NCBI GenBank assembly: GCA_002480565.1
Contig: DLCK01000059.1
Span: 1-64,000, forward strand
Length of the DNA stretch: 64,000 bases
Source: Phycisphaerales bacterium UBA7800
Lineage (GTDB): Bacteria; Planctomycetota; Phycisphaerae; Phycisphaerales; Phycisphaeraceae
Reading direction: 5' to 3'
The notes below the pieces were generated by a model. It did no database searches and was not told the origin of the DNA. It saw nothing but the letters and a program-made list of their open reading frames with translations. Positions 17,893 to 28,800 of the stretch are shown here, piece after piece. Position 1 is the first letter of the stretch. Every line of letters begins with the position of its first letter. The translations under genes were made by a program, and so were the position numbers.

Positions 17893-19367
17893 ATAAATGT
17901 GAACGCAAAAAAATTCTTACCGGCCTGGCATTTCTGACACCCAATATTCTTGGAGTATTGCTGTTTACCATTTTTCCCGTTGTTTTTAGCCTGTTTATGG
18001 CATTTTCCAATTGGGATCTCAAACAGCACAACCGGTTTTTGACCGACCATATTCAGTATGTCGGACTTGATAACATTCGTGAATTATTCACCGACGGGCG
18101 ATTCCTTCGCTTTTTTGGTAACACGCTTTTTTTCATGATGGGCATTCCCTTTGCCGTGGCTGGATCATTGCTCGCAGCGATCATGCTAAGCAAAGATACA
18201 CGCGGTGGGGGCGGACGGCCGTATCGCTGGTTGTTGGCTTCGGTCGGACTGGTGGTCAGTTGCTCCCTGTTGGCTGTGGGGGGGATGCGTTCAACGGGCA
18301 TGACTGTGCTGATGGTCGGGCTGGTTTCGAGCATTCTCATTGCAGGCGTGACGGGTGGTAAATCAGTCTACCGGACGTTGTTCTACACACCGAACTTTGT
18401 TTCGGGGGTGGCGACTTTCATTCTCTGGAAAAAACTTTTTAACACACAGAACGGGCCGATTAACAACGCGCTTCAGCCGGTACTTGATCATGTGGCATCA
18501 GGTGTCAATGCGTTGCCATCGCCGATGGTGAGTTACTTGATGTGGTTGGGGTTTGTGTTGATCCTGCTGCTGTTTTACATGGGGACTGGTTATCTGCGGC
18601 GCATGTTGGTTGATGGTGAATTGGGGCGCATTGCTGCGTTGCTGCCGTTGATCGCATTGTGTTTGCCGATTTGGGTTGCCTGCCGTTGGAGTCTTTCATC
18701 GCCTCATGCATGGTTGTTGCTGGTGGGGGCTGTGGTTTGTCTGGGATTGCAGATGATGCATTATTACAAAGCTGAAGATCATTACACGGCTCGCGCGGGT
18801 GATGGTTTTGGCAGTGCGTTGATTCTTTGCCTGCTGGTGATGGTGGGCGAGTTTGTGTTGCTGGGGTTGAGTCAGGTTGCATGGCATTTGCCGGCGATGG
18901 CTGCCGATGGTTTAGAGTCGCCGCGATGGCTTACCGATGTGAACTGGGCCAAACCGTCATTGATGGCCATGGGGCTTTGGGGCGCACTGGGCTCAAACAA
19001 TATGCTGTTGTATCTGGCAGCTTTGACCAACGTGCCCGGTGAACTTTACGAAGCAGCCGACATCGATGGGGCCACGTCGCTCCAACGCTTTTGGCATATC
19101 ACTTGGCCGCAACTGGCCGCCACAACGTTTTTCATTTTCGTCATGTCCACCATCGGCGGTTTGCAGGGTGGCTTCGAGATGGCCCGTGTCATGACCAGCG
19201 GTGGTCCGGCTGGTGCAACGACAACACTTAGTTACTACATCTACCAGGAAGGCTTCGAGACCGGGCGGTTGGGTTTTGCTTCGGCTGTCGCGTGGGCCCT
19301 TTTTGCGCTGGTTTTTTCGGTCACATTATTCAATTGGAAGTTTGGGAACCGTTATGCCAACGATTGA
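17889..19367 (+). CDS. ABC sugar transporter permease (MalF-type), with large membrane insertion
   Basis: 492 residues, about 200 longer than the usual MalF-like permease. The N-terminus (ILTGLAFLTPNILGVLLFTI) and the C-terminal EAA loop (YEAADIDGATSLQRFWHITW) are typical. In between, about residues 105-145 and 210-320, several additional hydrophobic helices are inserted. It forms the translocation channel with the 19354 permease for a sugar bound by the upstream protein. ATGA overlap with the previous gene and 14-nt overlap with the next show a tight operon. Confidence 0.93.
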   Translation: MNKCERKKILTGLAFLTPNILGVLLFTIFPVVFSLFMAFSNWDLKQHNRFLTDHIQYVGLDNIRELFTDGRFLRFFGNTLFFMMGIPFAVAGSLLAAIMLSKDTRGGGGRPYRWLLASVGLVVSCSLLAVGGMRSTGMTVLMVGLVSSILIAGVTGGKSVYRTLFYTPNFVSGVATFILWKKLFNTQNGPINNALQPVLDHVASGVNALPSPMVSYLMWLGFVLILLLFYMGTGYLRRMLVDGELGRIAALLPLIALCLPIWVACRWSLSSPHAWLLLVGAVVCLGLQMMHYYKAEDHYTARAGDGFGSALILCLLVMVGEFVLLGLSQVAWHLPAMAADGLESPRWLTDVNWAKPSLMAMGLWGALGSNNMLLYLAALTNVPGELYEAADIDGATSLQRFWHITWPQLAATTFFIFVMSTIGGLQGGFEMARVMTSGGPAGATTTLSYYIYQEGFETGRLGFASAVAWALFALVFSVTLFNWKFGNRYAND

Positions 19368-20217
19368 AAACAAGCAGCATCAAAATCTGGCTGTGGATCG
19401 CAAACGTTTCGTGGGGGCCACCGTATTGAACCTGGTACTCACGGGTTTGAGTTTCTTATTGGTGCTTCCATTTTTGTGGATGGTCCTCACCAGTTTCAAG
19501 CAACTGAGTGAAGTGGGTGCTGACTCCTGGCTGCCTTCCGAGGGTTTGCAATGGCGCAACTATGCCAAAGTGTTCGAGCAGGTGCCGTTTTTGCGGTTCT
19601 ACTGGAACAGCCTGTTCATCGCTGCATGTGTCACGTTTTTACAGGTGTTCACCAGTTCGATGGCCGCGTTTGCCTTTTCCCGACTTCAATGGCGTGGGCG
19701 TGACAAGGTATTCATGTTGTACCTGTCGACGATGATGCTGCCGGGGTTGGTGATGATGATCCCCAATTACCAGATCATGATCGAACTGGGCTTGGTGGAC
19801 ACGATGATCGGCTTGGTGATTCCCGCAGCTTTCAGTGCGTTTGGCACATTCCTGATGCGGCAGTTCATGCTCGCGATCCCATCAAGTTTGGATGAAGCCG
19901 CCCAGATCGATGGTGCAAATAAATGGCGATTGTATTGGGATGTGATTCTGCCCCTGTCGCGTCCGGGTTTGGTGACACTTGCGATTTTTACTTTCATGGG
20001 ATCGTACAACAGTTTTTTCTGGCCGTTGGTGATGGTCAAATCCGAGCACAAATACACGCTGCCGATTGGGCTTTTGTACTTTGATTCCAGTGCCGGGCAG
20101 GAGACAAATTTGCTCATGGCAGCGGTAACAATGAGTGTGCTGCCGATGATTATCGTGTTTGTTGTCTTGCAGAAAAAGCTGGTCGCCGGCATTCAATTGG
20201 GCGCAGTCAAGGGGTGA
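19354..20217 (+). CDS. ABC sugar transporter permease (MalG-type)
   Basis: 287 residues from the ATG at 19354. The frame is open upstream to 19201, but that region lies inside the previous gene and only the 19354 start gives the usual family N-terminus. Six hydrophobic segments are visible. The EAA loop is LDEAAQIDGANKWRLYWDVI, and the end is LQKKLVAGIQLGAVKG, a classic MalG-like C-terminus. It pairs with the 17889 permease to form the channel. Confidence 0.96.
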   Translation: MPTIENKQHQNLAVDRKRFVGATVLNLVLTGLSFLLVLPFLWMVLTSFKQLSEVGADSWLPSEGLQWRNYAKVFEQVPFLRFYWNSLFIAACVTFLQVFTSSMAAFAFSRLQWRGRDKVFMLYLSTMMLPGLVMMIPNYQIMIELGLVDTMIGLVIPAAFSAFGTFLMRQFMLAIPSSLDEAAQIDGANKWRLYWDVILPLSRPGLVTLAIFTFMGSYNSFFWPLVMVKSEHKYTLPIGLLYFDSSAGQETNLLMAAVTMSVLPMIIVFVVLQKKLVAGIQLGAVKG

Positions 20218-20240
20218 TGTTAAGGCTCGTGAAATTCACA

Positions 20241-21428
20241 TTACTCAAACTGCTGGACTTGTCGGCGATAGACTGCTGGGGTGGTTTTTGTCACCTGCTT
20301 GAATGCGGTGTTGAAATTCTGCACCGCGGTAAAACCGCAATGTTCAGCAATGTCGGGTAACGTCAGGTTTGAGTCCTGCAACAATCGCTTGGCAGCATCA
20401 ATGCGTATGCGCTGGATTTCCTGATAGGGCGAACGTCCTAATTGGAGCATGAATTGACGTTCGAGCCAACGCCGTGCCACCGGCACCTGCTTAAGGACAT
20501 CCTGGACGTTGCAAGGATCGCAAGCATGTTCACGGATATAGCGAACGGCATTGGCCAAATGCGGGTCACTGACCGCCAGCACGCTGGTGCTCACACGCTG
20601 GACGACTTGTAAGGGAGGCATCACGATATTGCATTCTTCATAGGAAAGTTTTTCCCCGCGCATTAATTGGTCGAGTATCGAAGCTGCCTGATAGCCGATG
20701 CGTGTGTAATCAGGATCAATGCTGGAGATCGGAGGCCATGAACTTTCGCAAAGTAAATCGTCATTGTTAACACCGATGATTGCCACCTGGTCGGGTACGC
20801 CAATGTCTGCTTCAAGACAGGCCGCCGTCAGATCGTGAGCCGCTGCATCATCTGCAGCCATGATCCCAATGGGTTTGGGTAGTTCGTTTAGCCAACGAAT
20901 CAACTCAGGATGATGATCATGCATGAGCCATTGATTACCTGATGGCCATGGTATCGGCGAAACATGACAGCTATGGCCGCGCGCTCGTAAGCCTTCTGAG
21001 AAACCTTGGTGGCGTCGTTGAGAGACCTGTCGAACATCCGTGTAGCCGTAAAAAGCAAATTGCCTGAGTCGGCAATCCAGTAGATGTTGTGCCGCCATTT
21101 TGCCTGTGGCCACATCATCCAGACAGACGGTGGGAAACTCGCTGTGCAGGGTTTCTCCCGAACAGGAAACCAGATGCTTACAGTGGCTTCGGATGTAGTC
21201 AAAATGTCCTCCGCCAATACCAGCGACGATAGCGCCTTCACATTGGGGGAAGGATTGCATCGGATCGACCAGACACCAGAGATTGTCATGAAGCACCCAT
21301 TGTCTGCGGATGTTGGCAAAACGCATGGTGCCACGCAAAACCGATCGGCCAAACGCGCTGATGCCGTCGATCACAACACCGACTAGCGGGCGTTGTGGCT
21401 TGCTGGAGCTTTTTGTGCGTTCAATCAT
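20241..21428 (-). CDS. XylR-type transcriptional regulator (LacI-like ligand domain plus AraC HTH)
   Basis: 395 residues. Residues about 15-285 are a periplasmic-binding-protein-like sensor domain without an N-terminal LacI HTH (GVVIDGISAFGRSVLRGTMR, VAIIGVNNDDLLCESSWPP). Residues about 290-395 are an AraC-family double HTH (RWLERQFMLQLGRSPYQEI and LPDIAEHCGFTAVQNFNTAF). This is the XylR architecture, which activates sugar operons on binding a sugar. It is divergent from the 21612 operon and close to the ABC transporter end, and probably regulates both. Confidence 0.95.
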   Translation of the reverse strand: MIERTKSSSKPQRPLVGVVIDGISAFGRSVLRGTMRFANIRRQWVLHDNLWCLVDPMQSFPQCEGAIVAGIGGGHFDYIRSHCKHLVSCSGETLHSEFPTVCLDDVATGKMAAQHLLDCRLRQFAFYGYTDVRQVSQRRHQGFSEGLRARGHSCHVSPIPWPSGNQWLMHDHHPELIRWLNELPKPIGIMAADDAAAHDLTAACLEADIGVPDQVAIIGVNNDDLLCESSWPPISSIDPDYTRIGYQAASILDQLMRGEKLSYEECNIVMPPLQVVQRVSTSVLAVSDPHLANAVRYIREHACDPCNVQDVLKQVPVARRWLERQFMLQLGRSPYQEIQRIRIDAAKRLLQDSNLTLPDIAEHCGFTAVQNFNTAFKQVTKTTPAVYRRQVQQFE

Positions 21429-21502
21429 GCATCAACCTCGTATCATGTCAGCCGTCAAGGCCTTGTGTTGCTCAAATCAGGACTGTCGCAGATCGTGTTA
21501 TT

Positions 21503-21514
21503 TTGGACGCGAAT
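21503..21514. promoter_or_regulatory. Candidate XylR-type binding site
   Basis: TTGGACGCGAAT lies in the intergenic region between the XylR-type gene and the 21612 operon. The same 12-mer occurs at 16184-16195 upstream of the ABC sugar operon. The shared sequence in two cluster promoters makes it a plausible regulator site. Confidence 0.5.
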
Positions 21515-21611
21515 CATGCTTGTCTAATCAGTACTGTAGCGAATAATGATATAGCTATCGATAGGTTTTTAGGAATTTTAGCAAGATAAATCACCGAGTC
21601 GTTTTTTGTTC

Positions 21612-23288
21612 ATGAAAGTAAGCATGATCCGTAATCAATTGAATTGGTATTGCAAATGGTTGGTAAGTTTGGCTGTGATCCTAACAAGTGGTTGCTTCAC
21701 CATGGCCGACGAGATTGTCTGGCAGTGGTCCGTACCCGTAGGCAATGCCCGGGCCTATCTCTGGATTCCGCCCGACTGTCAGCAGGTTCGCAGTATTGTC
21801 CTTGCCAATCACAACATGATCGAACAGGGCATCCTTGAACATCCCACCATGCGCCGGGCCTTAAGTGAATTGTCAATGGGGCAGGTGTGGGTGGTCCCCA
21901 ATCTGGATTACGTGTTTGATCCAGCTGGTGATGCGGGCGAGCGTTTTGAAAAGATGATCAACGCATTGGCTCAAGAGTCAGGCTATAGCGAATTGCAACA
22001 CACGCCGGTCGTCACATTGGGGCATAGTGCCAATGCGACATGGCCCTGGAATTTTGCAGCATGGAATCCGGACCGAACGTTGGCAGTCTTGTCGATCCAT
22101 GGCGATGCACCACAAACCAACCTCACTGGCTATGGCCGAAAGAATCCGGACTGGGGTGATCGTAAAATAGATGGCATCCCCGGGTTGATGGTCATGGGTG
22201 AGTACGAATGGTGGGAAGATCGGCTAACACCCTTGTTCAAATTCAAAGCCAAGCATCCGCAGGCAGCCCTTGCCATGCTGTGTGATGCCGGACATGGGCA
22301 CTTTGATTTTTCAGATGAACTGGTTGAATTCTTGGCCATGTTCATTGGCAAAGCCGCACAGGCACGTTTGCCTTTGACACCCGTTTCGGTGGATCAGGTG
22401 CCGGTGTTACGTCCGGTAGATCCCAAGGCAGGTTATCTGGTGGATCGTTGGCATCAGGATGCACCGCCGACGGCACCATCAGCACCCCATGCACATTACA
22501 CCGGCGATCGGACTCAGGCGTTCTGGGCATTCGACAACCAGATGGCAGATGCGATGGAAAAATACTACGCCCGTGCTCGCGGTAAAAAGCCCCAACTGCT
22601 TGGCATCAAACAACACGATCAAGTGCTTGCTGGCGAACCGTGTCAGCCACGCTTTGAACCGGCTGGTGATGGCATGACATTTTCTTTGACGCCCTGTTTT
22701 CTTGAGCAGGTTTCAGGCAAGGGGGGCAATCCTGAAAAATGGAGCGGCTTGTCCAAGGGCACAGCTTTGGGACATCCTGCCAATGGCGGGCCAATTCGGC
22801 TTTCACAAATTGTGGGCCCAGTGATGCAGGTTGGCCCAACGCAATTTCGTTTGCAGTTTGGCCGTGCGCAATTCACTGAAGATCGACGCAATCGTGATAT
22901 CTGGCTGCTGGCCTCTCATCCGGGCGATGAACAATACAAAAGTGCGGTGCAACAGATCATGTTGCGCGTTAATCCCAACAAGTCCGGCAAGCCGCAGACG
23001 ATCACCTTCCCCGAAATGGCCGATGTGCCCAGGGGGACCAAACGTGTTTCGCTTCACGCCATTTCCGACCAGGATTTGCCCGTGCAGTACTGCGTGGTGT
23101 CCGGGCCTGCCGTTGTGGCTGCCGATGGGAAAAGCCTTGAAATAACGGGCATTCCACCCCGCGCCAGGTTCCCAATTCCGGTGTTGATCCAAGCCTGGCA
23201 GTGGGGGGTAAGTACCCAGCCGCAAGTCCAGACCGCCGAGCCGGTGACACAATTATTTCACATCACACGTTCAGAGCATGTGAATTAA
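21612..23288 (+). CDS. Secreted serine esterase/alpha-beta hydrolase-like protein
   Basis: 558 residues from the ATG at 21612. A TTG at 21606 is also in frame. The signal segment (about 15-32, WLVSLAVILTSGC) ends in a possible lipobox Cys. The first 260 residues are an alpha/beta-hydrolase-like domain: IVLANHNM, VVPNLDY, GHSANATWPW with the likely nucleophile at about S139, VLSIHGDAP, and DAGHGHFDFSDELVEF with the likely catalytic His. Residues about 270-558 form a C-terminal beta-rich domain with no clear family. It may deacylate a decorated polysaccharide. It is the first gene of the XylR-linked operon. Confidence 0.75.
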   Translation: MKVSMIRNQLNWYCKWLVSLAVILTSGCFTMADEIVWQWSVPVGNARAYLWIPPDCQQVRSIVLANHNMIEQGILEHPTMRRALSELSMGQVWVVPNLDYVFDPAGDAGERFEKMINALAQESGYSELQHTPVVTLGHSANATWPWNFAAWNPDRTLAVLSIHGDAPQTNLTGYGRKNPDWGDRKIDGIPGLMVMGEYEWWEDRLTPLFKFKAKHPQAALAMLCDAGHGHFDFSDELVEFLAMFIGKAAQARLPLTPVSVDQVPVLRPVDPKAGYLVDRWHQDAPPTAPSAPHAHYTGDRTQAFWAFDNQMADAMEKYYARARGKKPQLLGIKQHDQVLAGEPCQPRFEPAGDGMTFSLTPCFLEQVSGKGGNPEKWSGLSKGTALGHPANGGPIRLSQIVGPVMQVGPTQFRLQFGRAQFTEDRRNRDIWLLASHPGDEQYKSAVQQIMLRVNPNKSGKPQTITFPEMADVPRGTKRVSLHAISDQDLPVQYCVVSGPAVVAADGKSLEITGIPPRARFPIPVLIQAWQWGVSTQPQVQTAEPVTQLFHITRSEHVN

Positions 23289-23368
23289 TCAAGTCGATTA
23301 TTTCGTCATCGGGTACGTCGTTATTTTTTATTGTTGATACTGCCTTGGTTGATTGTCTGACATTGAAA

Positions 23369-25831
23369 ATGAGTACTGCCATGCCCCATTCATCCGAGAG
23401 TATCAAACAGCCTTTGCTTTATACCGGCCAGGCATCAAGCCCCGAAGGTTCACTGAACCTTTGGTATCGGAAACCTGCTGAGCAATGGGTCGAAGCGCTA
23501 CCCCTGGGCAACGGCCGATTGGGCGCGATGGTGTTTGGTGATGTGCAGCATGAACGCTTGGCACTCAACAAAGACACGCTTTGGTCAGGTCATCCCAAAA
23601 CCGCAGCACCGGAGTCCGCGGACTTGATGCCACACATTCGTAAAGCGGTTCTGGAAGGGCGATACAAGGATGCAGATCAACTTGCACGCAAGCTTCAGGG
23701 GCCATGGACCGAAGCCTACATGCCGCTTGGGGATTTGTTGTTGGACTTTGACTTTCAAGGTCAAGTGGTTGAAGACTACCGCCGTGGGTTGGATTTGAAT
23801 CGCGCGATCCATACCACAGAGTTCAAGATCGGTGATGTGACCTATACCCGTGAATTTTTTATCAGCGCTGCGGATCAAGTCATCGTGATGCGGTTGACTG
23901 CGAATCAGCCCGGCCGCATTAGTTGCCGTGTGCAATTGGATACCCAATTGGGATTCAAGCACATCGATACCCTAAAACCGCATACACTGGTCATGACCGG
24001 CAAAGCACCTAGTCGAGCCATGCCCAATTACACTGGCGGTCAATTGACCTATGCAGACAGTGTTTTGGGTGAGGGCATGAATTTTGAAGCAAGATTACAA
24101 GCCATCACCGATGGCGGCTCGGTAACGCAGGATCAAGGGCTGTTGCACATTGCCCAGGCAAATTCGGTGACGCTGCTACTTGCTGCTGCAACGAGTTTCA
24201 ATGGCTTTGACCATTCGCCGGGCTTGGATGGAAAAAATCCGCATGAGCTTGTAACTGCGTATTTGAAAGAGGCAACCCAACATCCTTACGACACATTATG
24301 TGATCGGCATTTGGCTGACTATCAACCTTTATTTGATCGTGTGTCATTGGATCTTGGTGCTTCTATCACTGGTGATTTGCCGACCGATCAACGCGTGCTC
24401 AAATTCCCAGAGATGGACGATCCCCAATTTGCAGTACTGCTTTTTCAGTATGGTCGATACCTGTTGCTCGCATCATCGCGGCCTGGGACACAACCAGCCA
24501 ACTTGCAGGGCATTTGGAACGATAGCATCACGCCGCCATGGAGTAGCAACTACACCACCAACATCAATGCGCAGATGAACTATTGGCCCGCTGAAACAAC
24601 CAACCTGCCGCAAACGCACACGCCATTTTTGGATTGGATTGATGCAGTTGCAACAACCGGCAAAGACACCGCAAGTCAAACCTATGCCGCCAAAGGGTGG
24701 GTCGTCAATCACAATGCTGATATCTGGGGGACATCATGGTCCGTCGGTGATGGGCACGGTGATCCAACGTATGCCTGTTGGCCAATGGGGGGCGCATGGC
24801 TGGCGCATCATCTTTGGGAACACGCTGCTTTTGAGGGGGATCAAGTTGAACTTTGGAACCAAGCATGGCCTTTGATCAAAGGTGCTGCTGCGTTCTGTCT
24901 GGATCTGTTGGTCGATGATGGGCATGGACGATGGGTACCGATTCCTTCGACTTCACCGGAGACGCCGTTTGTGATGCCCGATGGTACGGAAGCTTCGGTG
25001 AGCATGGCAAGCACGATGGATATTTCGTTGATCCGTTCTTTGTTTGAGCATTGCATTCAGATCAGTCAACGTCTGGAAATGGACCAGGATTTTGCGCGAC
25101 AATTGCAAGATGCACTGGATAAACTTTTCCCATTGCAGGTTGGTTCGGATGGCGCATTACAAGAATGGTTTCGAGATGACATGAAACCAACGGACATTCA
25201 TCACCGTCACGTCTCGCATTTAATTGGCGTTTACCCGCTGGCATTGATTACGGAACATCAACCCAAACTTTTTAAAGCCGCGCGACTTGCCTTGGAAAAA
25301 CGGGGTGACGAAGGTACCGGCTGGTCACTGGCCTGGAAGATGAATCTCTGGGCACGCTTTAAGGACGGTGATCACGCCTACCAACTCATTCGCGATACAT
25401 TCCGCCCGGTTGATTTTGGCGATGCCTCGCAACGCAGCGGTGGTGGCGGCGTTTATCGCAATCTCTTTGGGGCGCATCCGCCATTTCAGATTGACAGCAA
25501 CTTCGGCTACACCGCCGGGATCGCAGAAATGCTGCTCCAAAGTCATGCCGGTGAAATTGAACTTTTGCCCGCATTGCCGAGCATCTGGGCCAACGGTTGG
25601 GGCAAAGGTTTAAGAGCACGCGGCGGATTTGAATTGGATATCACATGGGCGGACGGTCGATTGGAATCGGCGATCATTCATAGCATCACCGGCACGACCT
25701 GCCAGGTTCGTTATGGTGAGCAATCGATTGTTCTTGATCTGACACCAGGCACGTCTACAAAATTGAATCACTTACTTGAGCCTAAGCAAGGTACGAAGGT
25801 ACACAGAAAGGTTTTTTCATGCATCGAATAA
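23369..25831 (+). CDS. Glycoside hydrolase GH95 (alpha-L-fucosidase/galactosidase family)
   Basis: 820 residues from the ATG at 23369. The longer open frame to 23201 overlaps the previous gene and adds nothing family-like. An N-terminal beta-sandwich (LWYRKPAEQWVEALPLGNGR) is followed by an (alpha/alpha)6 barrel with NINAQMNYWPAE, PSTSPETPF and IDSNFGYTAGIAEM. In the family these carry the base-assisting Asn residues, the acid Glu and the Asp. GH95 inverts alpha-1,2-linked L-fucose, and some members act on L-galactose. No signal peptide is visible, so it is possibly cytoplasmic. It overlaps the next gene by 13 nt. Confidence 0.92.
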   Translation: MSTAMPHSSESIKQPLLYTGQASSPEGSLNLWYRKPAEQWVEALPLGNGRLGAMVFGDVQHERLALNKDTLWSGHPKTAAPESADLMPHIRKAVLEGRYKDADQLARKLQGPWTEAYMPLGDLLLDFDFQGQVVEDYRRGLDLNRAIHTTEFKIGDVTYTREFFISAADQVIVMRLTANQPGRISCRVQLDTQLGFKHIDTLKPHTLVMTGKAPSRAMPNYTGGQLTYADSVLGEGMNFEARLQAITDGGSVTQDQGLLHIAQANSVTLLLAAATSFNGFDHSPGLDGKNPHELVTAYLKEATQHPYDTLCDRHLADYQPLFDRVSLDLGASITGDLPTDQRVLKFPEMDDPQFAVLLFQYGRYLLLASSRPGTQPANLQGIWNDSITPPWSSNYTTNINAQMNYWPAETTNLPQTHTPFLDWIDAVATTGKDTASQTYAAKGWVVNHNADIWGTSWSVGDGHGDPTYACWPMGGAWLAHHLWEHAAFEGDQVELWNQAWPLIKGAAAFCLDLLVDDGHGRWVPIPSTSPETPFVMPDGTEASVSMASTMDISLIRSLFEHCIQISQRLEMDQDFARQLQDALDKLFPLQVGSDGALQEWFRDDMKPTDIHHRHVSHLIGVYPLALITEHQPKLFKAARLALEKRGDEGTGWSLAWKMNLWARFKDGDHAYQLIRDTFRPVDFGDASQRSGGGGVYRNLFGAHPPFQIDSNFGYTAGIAEMLLQSHAGEIELLPALPSIWANGWGKGLRARGGFELDITWADGRLESAIIHSITGTTCQVRYGEQSIVLDLTPGTSTKLNHLLEPKQGTKVHRKVFSCIE

Positions 25832-28800
25832 TCGCATGTCTCATTTTATTGATCGCAACGAGCAACATTTTGGCTGACACAGTGATGCTGCCGGTTGCTC
25901 GTTTGGGGGATCTTGCCACGCTCAAGGATTGGGAAGGTCTGCAAGCTTCGGCCAAGGGGGCAACGCTGGCTTTGCCAGGTGAAGCGATCTATCGTTTTCC
26001 CAAGGATGAATCAACCCACGGTGACTGGCGCAGCTGGTATGGCATGCGTCTTGATGTTCAATTATTTGACGACAAGCCGGTGACCTTAGACATCACCCTT
26101 GGGATGCGGCAGCAGATCAAGGATCATATCGCTGCCACGACCAGCGTGACCATAACAGGTGTTGGCAAACAAACGGTGGTGCTGCCATGGAGCAGTTTCA
26201 CCTGGACCAGACCGACCCGCAATCAATTGGGTTCCATCCGCGCGGTGGCGATTCATGCTCAAGGTTCGCAAGGCAGTTCGGCCATGCTTCTGTTAACGGA
26301 TGCCAAACTCGTTGGAGCTCAAACCATCTGGCTTCATACGCCCGTCCAAGGTCAAGCAGCTGCGCCCGGCCAAACAGTTGAGTATCCATTGACGTTGGCC
26401 AACTGCACCGATCAACCCCAGGCAGTCACACTGAAGTTTGAACACCGTGGTTTTGAAGCGATGCTGCCAAGCGTTCACCCACAGACCATGACCTTGTTAC
26501 CCCATGCTTCGGCGACGGCGATGGTTCGCGTGCAGGTTCCCGCTCGAATCCCCGCAGGCGGACATGAAAAGCAGATCCTCGTTGCCATAGCCAACGGTCA
26601 GGTGCATGCCTCAAGCAAACTCACACTCACCACGGCAAGCAAGCTTGAACATCCCTATATCCTTCACACCAAAGCAGGTTGGGATGTGATTCGTGATAAC
26701 GTCAAAAAATACGATTGGGCCAAACAGTCTCGGGATGGATATGTTCAACGCGCTCAAAGATGGAACGTTCCAGAGGTCCGAAATCCCAACAACCCTAAAC
26801 GTGGCGACTGGCTGTTTCGCACTCAGGTCGAACATGATCTGATGGCAGCAGGTACGGCCTACCAACTTACTGGCGATCAGCAATATGCCCAGAAAATTCG
26901 GCAGTTCATGCTCAATCTCAGCAATCCGAAAAATGGTTATCCGGTTACGCGCCGTGGCTGTCATCAGGCATCGGTGCAGGAGGGACACTTCTTCCAACAC
27001 ATTGCCATGGCATATGACATGGCCATCCCCTCTGGCGTATTCACCGTCGAAGACCGTCAGCAAATTGCTCATACGCTGCGTTTATTTGTTGGTCCGCAAA
27101 AACATATCGGTGACCATATCAGCAACTGGGTCGTTTCCTATCTCTGTGGTCAGCTTTACAGTTCATTGATGCTTCAGGATGTCTCAGCAGCCAATGCCTG
27201 CCTGTACAACAAGGGGGGCATCATCGACCAATTCGTCCAAGGCACATTGGATGATGGTTGGTGGTATGAGGTGTCGATTAGTTACAACATCTGGTGTGCG
27301 ACGGAGTTTTCCCAAGTCGCCCTTGCCATGCGCCCATGGGGGATTGATCTGGTCAATCGTTCGTTCCCCAGTGCGTTTCGAGCCAATAACATGCCCGCAC
27401 CGCAGGACGAAGAATACGGCATGAGTAAGTCACAATGGGGCCCGATTCATAACAACAGCATCAACATCAAACGCATGTGGGATGCCTTGCCCCCGATGCT
27501 CGATTATCGTGGCTATATCTTCGGCCTTAACGATTCGTCATCCAAACCGGTGGCGGGGCCGCAGATGGATATCGCCTATTACCTTTATCGTGATCCAGCA
27601 TACGTTCCTGTGATTAAACGGGGCGGCCAACGTGATCTGCTGTATGCGGTGCCGAATCTACCAGAGGGCGGCCCGGACATGTCCAGTGCTTCAGCGTTTG
27701 CAGATAACGTAGGGGTCGCATTGATGCGTTCGCAGACAGACAATCGCCCGATGAAAGATCAGATTCAAGCTGTGATTCACTACGGTGATCACGGCTACTA
27801 TCACGGCCATTTTGATCGCACGAACCTGTTGCATCTCTCGCGTTATGGACGCAGTTTCTTTAATCCTGAATTTGTCTGGTACGGCTATCCGAACTTCATG
27901 TACAAGTTCTACACCCAGACCAGTGTCAGCAAGAACATGGTCGTCGTGGATCAGAAAATGCAGGAACCTGTCGAGTCCGACCGTCTCTTGTTCCATTCGG
28001 GCAAGATGATGCAGGCTGCTGCGGTGCAGACCCACGCGCGTTGGTCCAACCCGCCCTATGGTGGCATGGTTTATTACGATCAACCGCACCGAACCTTTGC
28101 GGATAAATCCTTTGCCGAAGGCCGTAGCGTCCCGGTGCCTGACGATGCGCCTGAGTATGGCAAGGTGACCGATTACACCGAACCGATTCTGCAACGCCGA
28201 CTGATGCTCGTCACCGATGACTATGTGGTATTGGCCGACTATCTGCGAGGTGAGCAGGAACATACCTTCGATTCACTGCTTCAGATGAAAGAGTTCAGCG
28301 AACTCAAAGCGGCTGACAAAAAACGCGTGCAGCACACCGGACAATGGACGACCAATCCCATCAGCAGCGCCCAGTTTGTCACCGACTGTGACTGGTACGA
28401 ACTTACCGCACCAGCACGTGGTAGCTATGCGTTTCGCTTTGGACCTGGTTCGGATAACGCAGGCACGCTCGGCGAACCCGGCGTCGATGGCGTGTTGAAT
28501 ATGGATGTGCATACACTCTGGCCACACAAACAACAGTTGATGATTGGCATGCCTCCCGAAACGCACCCGGTGCATAAACAGGTCAGCTACACGATCCGTG
28601 GGGATGGCAAAACATTGGCTGATGGACAATCAGGCATGTGGATTCTGGGCCAGGCCGATATCAATGTGTCAGTCGATGGCATCAAAACATTGGAACTCCA
28701 AACCCAGTGTGGCGGTCGGCCAACCCTCTTCTGGGCCAACGGCGTGATCGTGACCCGTGATGGCAAAGAAATTCCAATGTCTCAATTGCCGCTGACTTTT

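Noticed and set aside
22803..23252. Minus-strand open frame within the 21612 hydrolase gene
   Set aside because: Antisense shadow; no start signal and no recognisable domain.
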